Positions 1 to 5,695 of a stretch of DNA of 8,579 bases are shown here, piece after piece; positions within the stretch are counted from its first letter, which is position 1, and the number at the start of each line of letters is the position of its first letter. The notes beneath the pieces are model-generated. The model was not told where the DNA came from, did no database searches, and saw nothing but the letters and a program-made list of their open reading frames with translations. Made by a program: the position numbers and the translations under genes. Origin of the DNA: DAOUTY01 sp964453665 (GTDB lineage Bacteria; Chloroflexota; Dehalococcoidia; SZUA-161); contig CAYVQT010000089.1 in assembly GCA_964453665.1 (NCBI GenBank), positions 1-8,579 on the forward strand. The letters run 5' to 3'.

Positions 1-411
1 ATGACGGAAGAGGAAGCTTTTAAAAAGGATAGAATGCAGATGAGACGCGTGTTCATTTATAATCCTGTTAAATTCTGTAAATGGGCTAATAAACAACATC
101 CTGACTCCAGAAAATCTATCTATAGACAACTTCGAAGATGTTATCTTGACAAGAAATATATACAAGATTATTATTATGAAAATATACTTAGAATACTCTG
201 TTTTCGCTTCGGACTAATGACTTGGCCTGAACTTGAAAGAAAGACTGGTGAATATTACGGATACCCTAAATGTTGTATAGATAACTTTATTAATTTGAAA
301 TTCAGTGGTAAACCACCTGGGGAATACATGAAGAAACATTATGGACCGGATGTTACGGATGGTACAGGGTATGTAAGATGTCCGAAATGTAGAGGAAAGG
401 AGGTGATATAA
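1..411 (+). CDS. Cys-motif phage-type protein, function unknown
   Basis: This encodes 136 residues that I cannot assign to a function. The visible signatures are GYPKCC (C91, C92) and, about 35 residues later, GTGYVRCPKC (C127, C130). That spacing could hold a metal ion, and I have an uncertain memory of uncharacterised phage proteins with a similar Tyr-Pro-x-Cys-Cys plus C-terminal CPxC pattern. The N-terminal half is basic and aromatic, with many Arg, Lys and Tyr, which would suit nucleic-acid contact (inference). The ATG is the first base of the window, so its ribosome binding site cannot be seen and the true start may lie upstream or at Met12 or Met14. The TAA stop shares its last A with the ATG of the NADAR gene, so the two are probably co-transcribed and translationally coupled. 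Confidence 0.72.
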   Translation: MTEEEAFKKDRMQMRRVFIYNPVKFCKWANKQHPDSRKSIYRQLRRCYLDKKYIQDYYYENILRILCFRFGLMTWPELERKTGEYYGYPKCCIDNFINLKFSGKPPGEYMKKHYGPDVTDGTGYVRCPKCRGKEVI

Positions 412-860
412 TGATAGACTCATTTAGGGGGGACTATCGCTTCTTAAGCAACTTCTATATGTTACAGTATCCCATACATTGGTGTGGTATAAACTACCCT
501 TCTTCTGAACACTTCTATCAAGCAATGAAGACTCTTGATTATGAATTGCGTGTTAGGATGAGTCAACTTCAATATGCTAAAGAAGCAAAGGATTATGGTA
601 ATATCATACAATGTCGTCCCGACTGGGATTCTGTAAAGGACATTGTTATGGAAGCAGCAGTCTTTCTAAAATTCAACATAAATCCCCACTTAACAAACCG
701 ACTTGCCGCTACTGCTGGTAAAATATTGATTGAGGGAAACACATGGCATGACAATTATTGGGGAGACTGTCGCTGTGCCAAGTGTATTAATAAGCCTGGT
801 TTGAATAAACTGGGACACATACTCATGAATACACGTCAGAAAATGTTAACAATAGGATAA
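411..860 (+). CDS. NADAR (YbiA-like) family N-glycosidase
   Basis: The 149 residues match the NADAR/YbiA (former DUF1768) family over full length. In order there are FRGDYRFLSNFY near the start, YPSSEHFYQAMK (about 29-40), the helix RPDWDSVKDIVMEAAVFLKF (69-88), LIEGNTWHDNYWGDC (about 106-120) and GLNKLGHILMNTR near the end. Family members cleave N-glycosidic bonds in riboflavin-pathway intermediates, and some remove ADP-ribose from guanine in DNA or nucleosides, which counters DarT-type attack. Which substrate applies here cannot be read from sequence. The extra cysteines in GDCRCAKC are a local oddity. The start is fixed by AAAGGAGGTGAT at 396-407 and the overlap with the upstream stop. A nucleotidyltransferase-like gene follows 12 bases downstream, suggesting a small nucleotide-modification cassette. 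Confidence 0.9.
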   Translation: MIDSFRGDYRFLSNFYMLQYPIHWCGINYPSSEHFYQAMKTLDYELRVRMSQLQYAKEAKDYGNIIQCRPDWDSVKDIVMEAAVFLKFNINPHLTNRLAATAGKILIEGNTWHDNYWGDCRCAKCINKPGLNKLGHILMNTRQKMLTIG

Positions 861-872
861 AGGAGGTAACAA

Positions 873-1232
873 ATGAAAGAACTTAAATTTATTGTAACTG
901 GTTCGCATGTGTATGGTCCAGCTCGCGCAGAGAGTGATTTGGACATTGTTGTCAGAAGAAATGATATTCCGGCAATACTGGATTACCTTAAAAAACACAA
1001 TATTGAAACATACCAAACAGAGGCCCAAGAGGAATACCAGGACGGTGGTTTCTATTTCAATATTGCCTTCATTCAAATTAATGTAATTGTAGCTATGACT
1101 GACACTCATTTTATGCTTTGGGCTGGAAAAACTGAAAGAATGAAGAAGCTTCCGGCTATAGAGAATAGGGAAAGAAGAAAAGAATTGTTTAATTCTATTT
1201 TTAACATTGCAGAAATCTGGTCTTACCAATAA
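873..1232 (+). CDS. Small nucleotidyltransferase-fold protein
   Basis: The 119 residues begin with the pol-beta/MNT nucleotidyltransferase signature: GSHVYGP (G10, S11) followed by SDLDIVV, with the metal-binding pair D22 and D24. This superfamily transfers NMP groups to proteins, RNA, antibiotics or nucleotides; the short length fits minimal MNT-like proteins. The third acidic residue, expected on a later strand, is not obvious: the candidate strand IQINVIV (67-73) has Asn70 where an acid is usual, so activity may be altered or the ligand may lie elsewhere. The C-terminal half is charged and helical (MKKLPAIENRERRKELF). AAAGGAGG at 859-866 sets the start. It probably shares a transcript with the NADAR gene. 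The substrate is unknown. Confidence 0.82.
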   Translation: MKELKFIVTGSHVYGPARAESDLDIVVRRNDIPAILDYLKKHNIETYQTEAQEEYQDGGFYFNIAFIQINVIVAMTDTHFMLWAGKTERMKKLPAIENRERRKELFNSIFNIAEIWSYQ

Positions 1233-1240
1233 AGGAGGTA
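1231..1240 (+). promoter_or_regulatory. Ribosome binding site of a gene lost in the gap
   Basis: The sequence AAAGGAGGTA begins inside the TAA stop of the nucleotidyltransferase gene and runs into the N run. It closely resembles the sites before 411 and 873, so a fourth gene of this operon almost certainly starts just inside the gap. Confidence 0.7.
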
Positions 1241-1340
1241 NNNNNNNNNNNNNNNNNNNNNNNNNNNNNNNNNNNNNNNNNNNNNNNNNNNNNNNNNNNN
1301 NNNNNNNNNNNNNNNNNNNNNNNNNNNNNNNNNNNNNNNN
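1241..1340. other. Assembly gap of 100 N
   Basis: Exactly 100 N, the usual placeholder for a gap of unknown length. Any protein reading through it is meaningless. Base composition changes across it, so the order of the two flanks is not certain. Confidence 0.98.
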
Positions 1341-1366
1341 GTGGACCATCAACACACAGAGTCCAC
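1341..1366 (+). repeat. Inverted repeat GTGGAC/GTCCAC at the gap edge
   Basis: GTGGAC (1341-1346) and GTCCAC (1361-1366) form a perfect 6-bp stem with a 14-base loop. The left arm touches the gap, so the stem may be longer. No T-tract follows, so it is a leader stem-loop or a poor terminator of the missing upstream gene. It lies just before copy A of the GTTTTCTCGATG repeat, like other hairpin plus repeat pairs in this window. Confidence 0.45.
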
Positions 1367-1380
1367 GCACTCGTCGGTGC

Positions 1381-1408
1381 CGATGTTTTCTCGATGTCCC
1401 GAAAAACA
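1381..1408 (+). repeat. Dispersed intergenic repeat, copy A
   Basis: Copy A contains CGATGTTTTCTCGATG followed by TCCCGAAAAAC. Its ends can fold as GTTTT, a bulged C, then TCG pairing with CGA and AAAAC, giving 8 pairs around the loop ATGTCC. Copy B near 1634 is identical at 21 of 23 positions and folds the same way with a different loop. It sits about 30-60 bases before the ATG at 1440, in the leader of that gene. Confidence 0.6.
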
Positions 1409-1439
1409 AGATGGCTCAAACAGCGGAGGAGGTGATAAC

Positions 1440-1619
1440 ATGTCATATAAGAGCCAAAAGGATGCGAAGCGCAGTAACTACGCAAAAACGATTGATTTCA
1501 TGGAAAACCGTATGATTAACATTATACACGATGCAGTCCATGGAAAACGAACCGTGCATCAGGATGAGTTGCCGCCTTGCGAAACGAATGAAGACGGCGA
1601 ACGCTGCTGGACATTCTAA
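1440..1619 (+). CDS. Small hypothetical protein (59 aa)
   Basis: I do not recognise this 59-residue protein, MSYKSQKDAKRS to GERCWTF. The first half is basic and probably helical (KSQKDAKRSNYAKTIDFMENRM), and the second half is acidic and polar with two cysteines (PPCETNEDGERCW). The start is chosen because GGAGGAGGTGATAAC lies directly before the ATG at the right distance; upstream in-frame codons have no such site and read through the repeat and hairpin. It is the first gene after the gap and is separated from the metallopeptidase gene by 169 bases holding another hairpin and repeat copy B. A DNA- or protein-binding accessory role is possible but unsupported. Confidence 0.65.
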   Translation: MSYKSQKDAKRSNYAKTIDFMENRMINIIHDAVHGKRTVHQDELPPCETNEDGERCWTF

Positions 1620-1628
1620 CCTCTTGTA

Positions 1629-1674
1629 CCGGGGTTTTCTCGAAGTACCGAAAAACGAAGACCGAAGACCCCGG
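1629..1674 (+). repeat. Stem-loop enclosing repeat copy B
   Basis: CCGGGGTTTTC (1629-1639) pairs with GAAGACCCCGG (1664-1674) over 11 bases with one G-U pair. Inside and overlapping the left arm is copy B of the dispersed repeat (1634-1656), which can form its own 8-pair stem, GTTTT-C-TCG with CGA-AAAAC. The two folds compete for 1634-1639, so this leader could switch between structures. There is no T-tract after the long stem. The rest of 1620-1788 has a second G-rich stretch (1685-1693) and no clear gene. Confidence 0.55.
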
Positions 1675-1788
1675 CATTCCAGAGAGGGGGTGGTAAGAAT
1701 CCCTATTTGCGGGTTGTTAACAGGAGTGGTTGTCCTTATAGGAATAATGAGGACGATCAGAGATTATCATTTAATCAAAGGAGGCATT

Positions 1789-3738
1789 ATGACAGATGCA
1801 GCTACACAAGAGCAAGTGGACTTGAACTTTCTACAGTCTGCTTTCCAAGGTAACTTTGTAACAATCGGTTCGACGAAGGTGTATAATATGCACCTGTTGA
1901 GTCCGAAAGCACGTGACATAGTCAACCATGTGCTTACAAATGGCGAGAACTGGGGTGTTGACCATATAGTCATTCACCATAATGAGCCTCTAAACAAATC
2001 AGGGCTCTGGGTGAAATCCCTGAAAACCATAGTAATCAATCTTGGCGATCTATGGGGCAATTGCGAGATAGGCATAACAGAAGACGACCATTATGGCTCT
2101 GTTAGGCTGAATCTCTGGGACAACTTTATCTTCACGCTGCTGCATGAGCTTTGTCATTCCAAAATGGCGTCACTTAATGATCCTGAGTATGACAAGCTGT
2201 CGGACGAAGAGAAAGACAATGGCGCCGACGCATTTGCAGCCGAAGAAATTGAAGAGCTGGGCATTGAATATGAAATCGAGCCCGGACCGATGTCCCATGA
2301 GCCGTTCTTCGGCACACGTTATATGAAGCTGTTTGTCGAGAAGATACAGGGCAGCAAGGACACCTGGGCTGTTCGGCAAAATGAGATGCACGACGAGATG
2401 CACGTGTATGTCAATGAGCACACTGGACAAATGGCAGCCACTTATCGCGAATATCTTGAGGGATGTTCGAAAATCAAGGCTAATGATGATAGGTGGGATT
2501 CAACTGCACCAAAACCCTTGCGTGGCTTCAAAGGAGAGTTGCCTATGGAAGAAAAGCCAAAGCAAGAAACACCTGCCGCTGCAGAAAAGCCAGCTGAAAC
2601 TCCAGCTGCACCTGCAGCACAAGAGCAACCCACTGAATCTGCTGTTGAGACATATCCAGACCATGACGAAGACGGCAGCCATACATTCTATGACGACGCT
2701 GGTGATTTCAGCGGTCGCGATCTTGAGAATGAGGCTGTTGCAGCCCTTGGCGGAGAAGGTACCATGGTACCGCCCGGCGGGCTTGACTTCTTCGGCGGTA
2801 TGATGCCGGCAAGTGGACAAACAGTAGCTCCACCTGCTCAAGAAACTCCAGCAGAACAACCTGCACCACAGGCACAGCAGTGCCCCACATGCACATGCGG
2901 TCACGTATGGGAGAATGGACAGAACTTCTGCCCCAAATGTGGTAGTGCGTTGAACGCTGATCCTCACGTAATCAACACCGGAACCACAGAGGCACAAGAC
3001 CAAACTCCATCCACACCACCCATGATGCCGCAGCAACCAGTGGTGCAACAGCCGGTTCAGCAGCCGGTCATTCAACAGCCGGTTATTCAGCAGCCGGTGC
3101 AGCAACCAGTGGTACAACAGCCGCCCGTATACCAGCAAGGCAACGTTCCCATGCCCGCTCAGGGCAACCGTGGGTTCACAGAGAATCTACGCACGAACTT
3201 GCCCCAGACTGGAATGAGTGATGAAGAAATGAAGAATATATCACTCACGTTGTGGCACAGGATAGATCGCTTCCTGTTCAGCAACTGCGGCTGGAGAATG
3301 CCACTTACGGCTAATGTTATGGCAGACCCAAACGACGACAAGAACGGCTTCGACGCCAACTACAAGTATGCGGTGCTCGACGGCGTTGACGTCAGCGACA
3401 TTCCGAACATAGAGAAGTTTGTCGTTGCCTGTCGTACAATGGAGCCAGTGTCCCAGAAGAACAAGAAGCTGCCTATCACCGACGGCAAGCTCCGTGGATT
3501 CATTGCGAAGAACGCTCAAATCCCAATGTTCAGCATATACCTGAACTATCACGGGCATGAGCTGAAACGCAATATCATTCCGCAGAATCCGTGGAAGCAG
3601 AGAAATGGTGATTATTCAGCTCCGGCAAAACTTGCCCAGCAGGGACACCAGATAACTTGGGTGCTTGACGGTGATGACCGCAAACCCGGCTTCAACGCCA
3701 AACTCAAGTATGTCAACGGTCAGCCAGAGGTAGTGTAA
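1789..3738 (+). CDS. HExxH metallopeptidase with zinc ribbon and P/Q/V linker
   Basis: This 649-residue protein has a clear order of parts. Residues 1-165 form a zincin-like domain with TLLHELCHS (H119, E120, H123) and, downstream, NGADAFAAEEI (144-154), which resembles the helix carrying the third ligand in M78 (ImmA/IrrE) peptidases. Residues 255-290 are Ala/Pro/Glu-rich. A zinc ribbon spans C365, C368 or C370, and C381, C384 (CPTC...CPKCG). Residues 415-447 repeat QQPV units. Residues 475-649 are a separate domain I cannot name. The start at 1789 has AAAGGAGG seven bases upstream; the frame stays open further upstream. It overlaps the next gene by one base and lies upstream of an SSB-like gene, so a role in processing DNA-bound or regulatory proteins is an inference. 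SprT-like proteases are the alternative, but the third His they need was not seen. Confidence 0.85.
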   Translation: MTDAATQEQVDLNFLQSAFQGNFVTIGSTKVYNMHLLSPKARDIVNHVLTNGENWGVDHIVIHHNEPLNKSGLWVKSLKTIVINLGDLWGNCEIGITEDDHYGSVRLNLWDNFIFTLLHELCHSKMASLNDPEYDKLSDEEKDNGADAFAAEEIEELGIEYEIEPGPMSHEPFFGTRYMKLFVEKIQGSKDTWAVRQNEMHDEMHVYVNEHTGQMAATYREYLEGCSKIKANDDRWDSTAPKPLRGFKGELPMEEKPKQETPAAAEKPAETPAAPAAQEQPTESAVETYPDHDEDGSHTFYDDAGDFSGRDLENEAVAALGGEGTMVPPGGLDFFGGMMPASGQTVAPPAQETPAEQPAPQAQQCPTCTCGHVWENGQNFCPKCGSALNADPHVINTGTTEAQDQTPSTPPMMPQQPVVQQPVQQPVIQQPVIQQPVQQPVVQQPPVYQQGNVPMPAQGNRGFTENLRTNLPQTGMSDEEMKNISLTLWHRIDRFLFSNCGWRMPLTANVMADPNDDKNGFDANYKYAVLDGVDVSDIPNIEKFVVACRTMEPVSQKNKKLPITDGKLRGFIAKNAQIPMFSIYLNYHGHELKRNIIPQNPWKQRNGDYSAPAKLAQQGHQITWVLDGDDRKPGFNAKLKYVNGQPEVV

Positions 3739-4058
3739 TGGATTGCATCAAAGGCGTTGTCATAGAAAAGCTCAAAGGGCTCATAAAGATACAGCTTGAG
3801 ACTGGAGAGCACTTCTGGATAGCGCCTACACCTCAACTGAAGCCGAAGGCAAGGGTTTTAGTCGGCTGGGATTGGACTCATAATCAACCAACGTTCGTGA
3901 CAACATCTTTCGAAGATGTGGACGTTGACGAGCCGGATGAGGACGATATCCCAGTCAGTGCCGAACGTTACGATGTTGTCGATGAAGCGTTAAGCGACGT
4001 TTTCTCGATGACCGAACGTTCGGAGGGTCACGATGTTAACGACGTTAACGATGTTTAG
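3738..4058 (+). CDS. Small beta-barrel-like protein with acidic tail
   Basis: The 106 residues start with short alternating strands (KGVVIEKLKGLIKIQLETG, HFWIAP, ARVLVGWDW), which suggests an SH3- or OB-like small barrel. They end in a very acidic tail (DVDVDEPDEDD, then DVNDVNDV). The ATG shares an A with the TAA of the metallopeptidase, and only a weak AGAGG precedes it, so translation probably depends on coupling to the upstream gene. The two products may therefore act together in fixed ratio. The 3' end of the gene carries repeat copy C, a perfect 12-base palindrome (4012-4023) and a 9-base tandem repeat, so its last third may have been shaped by repeat insertion. I do not recognise the family. 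Confidence 0.75.
   Translation: MDCIKGVVIEKLKGLIKIQLETGEHFWIAPTPQLKPKARVLVGWDWTHNQPTFVTTSFEDVDVDEPDEDDIPVSAERYDVVDEALSDVFSMTERSEGHDVNDVNDV
3995..4023 (+). repeat. Dispersed repeat copy C plus palindrome, inside a gene end
   Basis: Positions 3995-4015 (CGACGTTTTCTCGATG and on through ACCGA) are repeated exactly at 4066-4086. The copy runs into CCGAACGTTCGG (4012-4023), a perfect 12-base palindrome. It is translated as part of the acidic tail of the upstream protein. Confidence 0.7.
4030..4056 (+). repeat. Tandem 9-base repeat in the 3' coding end
   Basis: GATGTTAAC, GACGTTAAC and GATGTTTAG follow each other in frame and encode DVN, DVN, DV-stop. GTTAAC is itself palindromic. Confidence 0.7.
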
Positions 4059-4065
4059 AAAATAA

Positions 4066-4086
4066 CGACGTTTTCTCGATGACCGA
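4066..4086 (+). repeat. Dispersed repeat copy D
   Basis: This is a 21-base exact match to copy C, 71 bases downstream, in the leader of the SSB-like gene. Copies A and B share its core GTTTTCTCGA. It lies 10 bases before the 12-bp stem-loop at 4096. Confidence 0.7.
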
Positions 4087-4095
4087 TATTTGAAC

Positions 4096-4124
4096 GGCGT
4101 TCAGGGCATGAAGCTCTGGACGCC
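4096..4124 (+). terminator. 12-bp stem-loop, possible weak terminator or leader element
   Basis: GGCGTTCAGGGC (4096-4107) pairs with GCTCTGGACGCC (4113-4124), with two G-U pairs and the loop ATGAA. The following bases, ACAAACATTCATTTTC, are T-rich only after a few bases and lead to a long T/A tract at 4130-4158. It could end the metallopeptidase transcript or stabilise or attenuate the SSB-like message. A classic immediate T-run is absent. Confidence 0.5.
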
Positions 4125-4157
4125 ACAAACATTCATTTTCATTATTTTTATTTTATT

Positions 4158-4178
4158 TCCCATTATGGGAGAAAGGAG
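4158..4178 (+). promoter_or_regulatory. Hairpin directly before the ribosome binding site of the SSB-like gene
   Basis: TCCCAT and ATGGGA form a 6-bp stem with a one-base centre (4158-4170), flush against GAAAGGAG (4171-4178), which serves the ATG at 4185. Similar hairpin plus GAAAGG arrangements occur before 6778 and 7797, so it may protect or gate the start site. In RNA the loop would need to open to at least three bases. Confidence 0.5.
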
Positions 4179-4184
4179 TAAGTT

Positions 4185-5060
4185 ATGGCAGGAACAAGTA
4201 AAGGTATGGCAAAGACGTTATTGGTTGGAGCACGGGTAAGCACTCACTTGAATCCAGACCCCAGCAGAAATATCTTCATGCTGTATACGCCGGCGAATCT
4301 TCGTGCCGGTGATCAGAAGAAGGTAAATGCCCGGTTGGAAATCCCCGTCATGGTTAATATCTTCGGTCGTGAGAACGGAGATGCTTTTCGTGTGGTCGCA
4401 TGGGGAAAGTTGGCGGATATCTTCGCCCGTAACCTTAATCGTGGAAAAGAGATGCACTTCCTTTGTGAGCCCACCAGCTATCTGTCTGATGTCCGCTCAC
4501 GTGTGGATGGGTCTGTAATTCTGGACAAAAACGGTGCCGCACTGCAGGTTCGCAGAACCAGCTATCGCATTATCGACTATGCGTTTGGTGCCGATAGTTT
4601 CACCACGATCAATGAAGAGATTCAGCACGGGATCGTGACCGGTGAAGGCAAGCGTCCGGCTAGCTGGAATAATCCTGCTCACGCCGACAATGGTATCTGG
4701 AAACAGATGCTGCAGGCTCGAAATAACACATATTTCAGCCCCGCTCATGAGCAAGCCGGTTATTTCGGATTCGCCAAGGTCGTTATGCCCAAGACTGCTG
4801 GTTATCAGGTGCTCTACGGACCGCAGTATGACAAGGAAGCGGTTGTGTACAACGCTGGTCAGGCGGCTCCGGCACAAGGTGCTCCGGTAACGCAAGCTCC
4901 GGTGAATCAGACTGTTATGATGCCCAATGCCGCTCCGGCGACGCAGACGGCTCCGCTGGTTAATCAGGTCAATCAGACTCTGAATCCCCAGACTCCGGTG
5001 CAAAATCAGCCCGTGATGATGAATCAGGCTCCCGTACAGCCCGGTAACGCTCCGTTCTAA
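4185..5060 (+). CDS. SSB-like OB-fold single-stranded DNA-binding protein with long disordered tail
   Basis: The 291 residues carry an OB-fold of SSB type: RLEIPVMVNIF, then AFRVVAWGKLADIFARNL (67-84) and RGKEMHFLCEP (87-96), matching the typical SSB run of awgklAe, KG and veG. The region to about residue 215 extends the fold with a loop and extra strands. Residues 225-291 are Ala/Pro/Gln/Asn/Val-rich with repeated AP-V and Q-PV units, like the linker of the metallopeptidase upstream. The chain ends in GNAPF; bacterial SSBs end in an acidic DDDIPF-like tip that recruits partners, and here only the final Pro-Phe remains. It would coat single-stranded DNA during phage replication. GAAAGGAG fixes the start. 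A strong terminator follows at 5111, so it ends its transcript. Confidence 0.78.
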   Translation: MAGTSKGMAKTLLVGARVSTHLNPDPSRNIFMLYTPANLRAGDQKKVNARLEIPVMVNIFGRENGDAFRVVAWGKLADIFARNLNRGKEMHFLCEPTSYLSDVRSRVDGSVILDKNGAALQVRRTSYRIIDYAFGADSFTTINEEIQHGIVTGEGKRPASWNNPAHADNGIWKQMLQARNNTYFSPAHEQAGYFGFAKVVMPKTAGYQVLYGPQYDKEAVVYNAGQAAPAQGAPVTQAPVNQTVMMPNAAPATQTAPLVNQVNQTLNPQTPVQNQPVMMNQAPVQPGNAPF

Positions 5061-5072
5061 TACGTTGAACCA

Positions 5073-5098
5073 TTCATGACCTTGCCATAAGTCATGAG
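5073..5098 (+). repeat. Stem-loop after the SSB-like gene
   Basis: TCATGAC (5074-5080) and GTCATGA (5091-5097) pair perfectly around a 10-base loop, with one more G-U pair outside. No T-tract follows. It lies between the stop at 5060 and the terminator at 5111 and may protect the 3' end of the message. Confidence 0.5.
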
Positions 5099-5110
5099 CC
5101 CTCCGCAACA

Positions 5111-5154
5111 GGTGCGTCGATGCCTTAATTGGTGTCGGCGCACCAACTTTTTTT
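5111..5154 (+). terminator. Intrinsic terminator of the SSB-like transcript
   Basis: GGTGCG (5111-5116) pairs with CGCACC (5139-5144), a T-G pair follows, and CGATGCC pairs with GGTGTCG around the loop TTAATT. This gives 14 pairs, three of them G-U. AACTTTTTTT follows directly. This is the clearest rho-independent terminator in the window. Confidence 0.82.
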
Positions 5155-5171
5155 CATTAGGAGACTTAGTT

Positions 5172-5318
5172 ATGATACCGAATTCTTTTTGCGACGTTCG
5201 AAGTAATAGTACCGAATTACTTTACTATCGTACTTCTTTCGATGGGGCGGAAAAGATTTCTTACGGAACCGCATTCATTTTGAAACAGCTACTTCGGTGG
5301 TCGGCGGCGGCTGCTTAG
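5172..5318 (+). CDS. Doubtful small ORF (48 aa) in a structured leader
   Basis: An ATG with AGGAG eight bases upstream opens a 48-residue frame, MIPNSFCDVR to LLRWSAAAA. It is not recognisable. The frame overlaps a 12-pair stem-loop (5200-5236) and degenerate repeat copies, and the alanine end comes from a GGCGGCGGCTGC stretch, so the DNA may be kept for structure and not for protein. It could act as a leader peptide for the gene at 5365. An in-frame ATG at 5094 lies before the terminator and is unlikely to be used. Confidence 0.33.
   Translation: MIPNSFCDVRSNSTELLYYRTSFDGAEKISYGTAFILKQLLRWSAAAA
5200..5236 (+). repeat. 12-pair stem-loop with degenerate dispersed-repeat copies
   Basis: GAAGTAATAGTA (5200-5211) pairs with TACTAT and TACTTC (5223-5228 and 5231-5236), interrupted only by a two-base CG bulge. 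The left part (CGACGTTCGAAGTA, then ACCGAA) resembles copy B. The sequence just after (5229-5256, TTCTTTCGATGGGGCGGAAAA) matches copy A at 18 of 28 positions, so both may be decayed members of the GTTTTCTCGATG family. Confidence 0.5.
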
Positions 5319-5364
5319 GGAACCGGTTTTTCATTTACTTCCCAAAAATTACAGGAGGTTAACG

Positions 5365-5577
5365 ATGTCAACATTATCAGAGGCGAAAGCCAAACTGGAT
5401 GAATTCCTTAAAGATAATCCTAAAGCACAAGAATATCAGAAGGAAATTGACGAGATTTTAGCAAAGGTGCCTGCGGAGAGTAGATTGGAAGCGATCCAAA
5501 TGCTCATGGCGGGGAAATTGAGCCAATTAACTGATGCAATGTCTGCTTTAGCAGCACTAGGTCCTGATATAAAATAG
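5365..5577 (+). CDS. Small helical hypothetical protein (70 aa)
   Basis: These 70 residues look all-helical and soluble: LSEAKAKLDEFLKDNP, KAQEYQKEIDEILAKVPAES, LEAIQMLMAGKLSQLTDAM. The NPKAQEYQKEIDEIL stretch recalls short uncharacterised phage and bacterial proteins, but I cannot name a family. ACAGGAGGTTAACG before the ATG is an excellent ribosome binding site. It follows a non-coding stretch after the terminator and ends 18 bases before the second gap. The low G+C matches the genes to the right and not the SSB-like module to the left. TAGTAATAGTAT, a 12-mer found twice more downstream, begins at its stop codon. Confidence 0.72.
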   Translation: MSTLSEAKAKLDEFLKDNPKAQEYQKEIDEILAKVPAESRLEAIQMLMAGKLSQLTDAMSALAALGPDIK

Positions 5578-5595
5578 TAATAGTATTATCTACTC

Positions 5596-5695
5596 NNNNN
5601 NNNNNNNNNNNNNNNNNNNNNNNNNNNNNNNNNNNNNNNNNNNNNNNNNNNNNNNNNNNNNNNNNNNNNNNNNNNNNNNNNNNNNNNNNNNNNNN
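5596..5695. other. Assembly gap of 100 N
   Basis: A second placeholder gap of exactly 100 N. The true length and any gene within it are unknown. Confidence 0.98.

Noticed and set aside
846..1485. Minus-strand frames running over the first gap
   Set aside because: They are antisense to clear genes and owe their length to unknown bases in the gap.
1789..2300. SprT/SPRTN protease assignment
   Set aside because: TLLHELCHS fits, but the third histidine expected after the HExxH was not found. The NGADAFAAEE helix fits an M78-like domain better, so this remains only an alternative.
2500..3138. Minus-strand frame of 212 codons opposite the metallopeptidase
   Set aside because: It mirrors the P/Q/V-rich linker, giving artificial Leu/His/Arg repeats; no ribosome binding site and no recognisable domain.
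4497..5108. Minus-strand frame of 203 codons opposite the SSB-like gene
   Set aside because: It is antisense to a gene with a recognisable OB-fold and has no ribosome binding site or domain.
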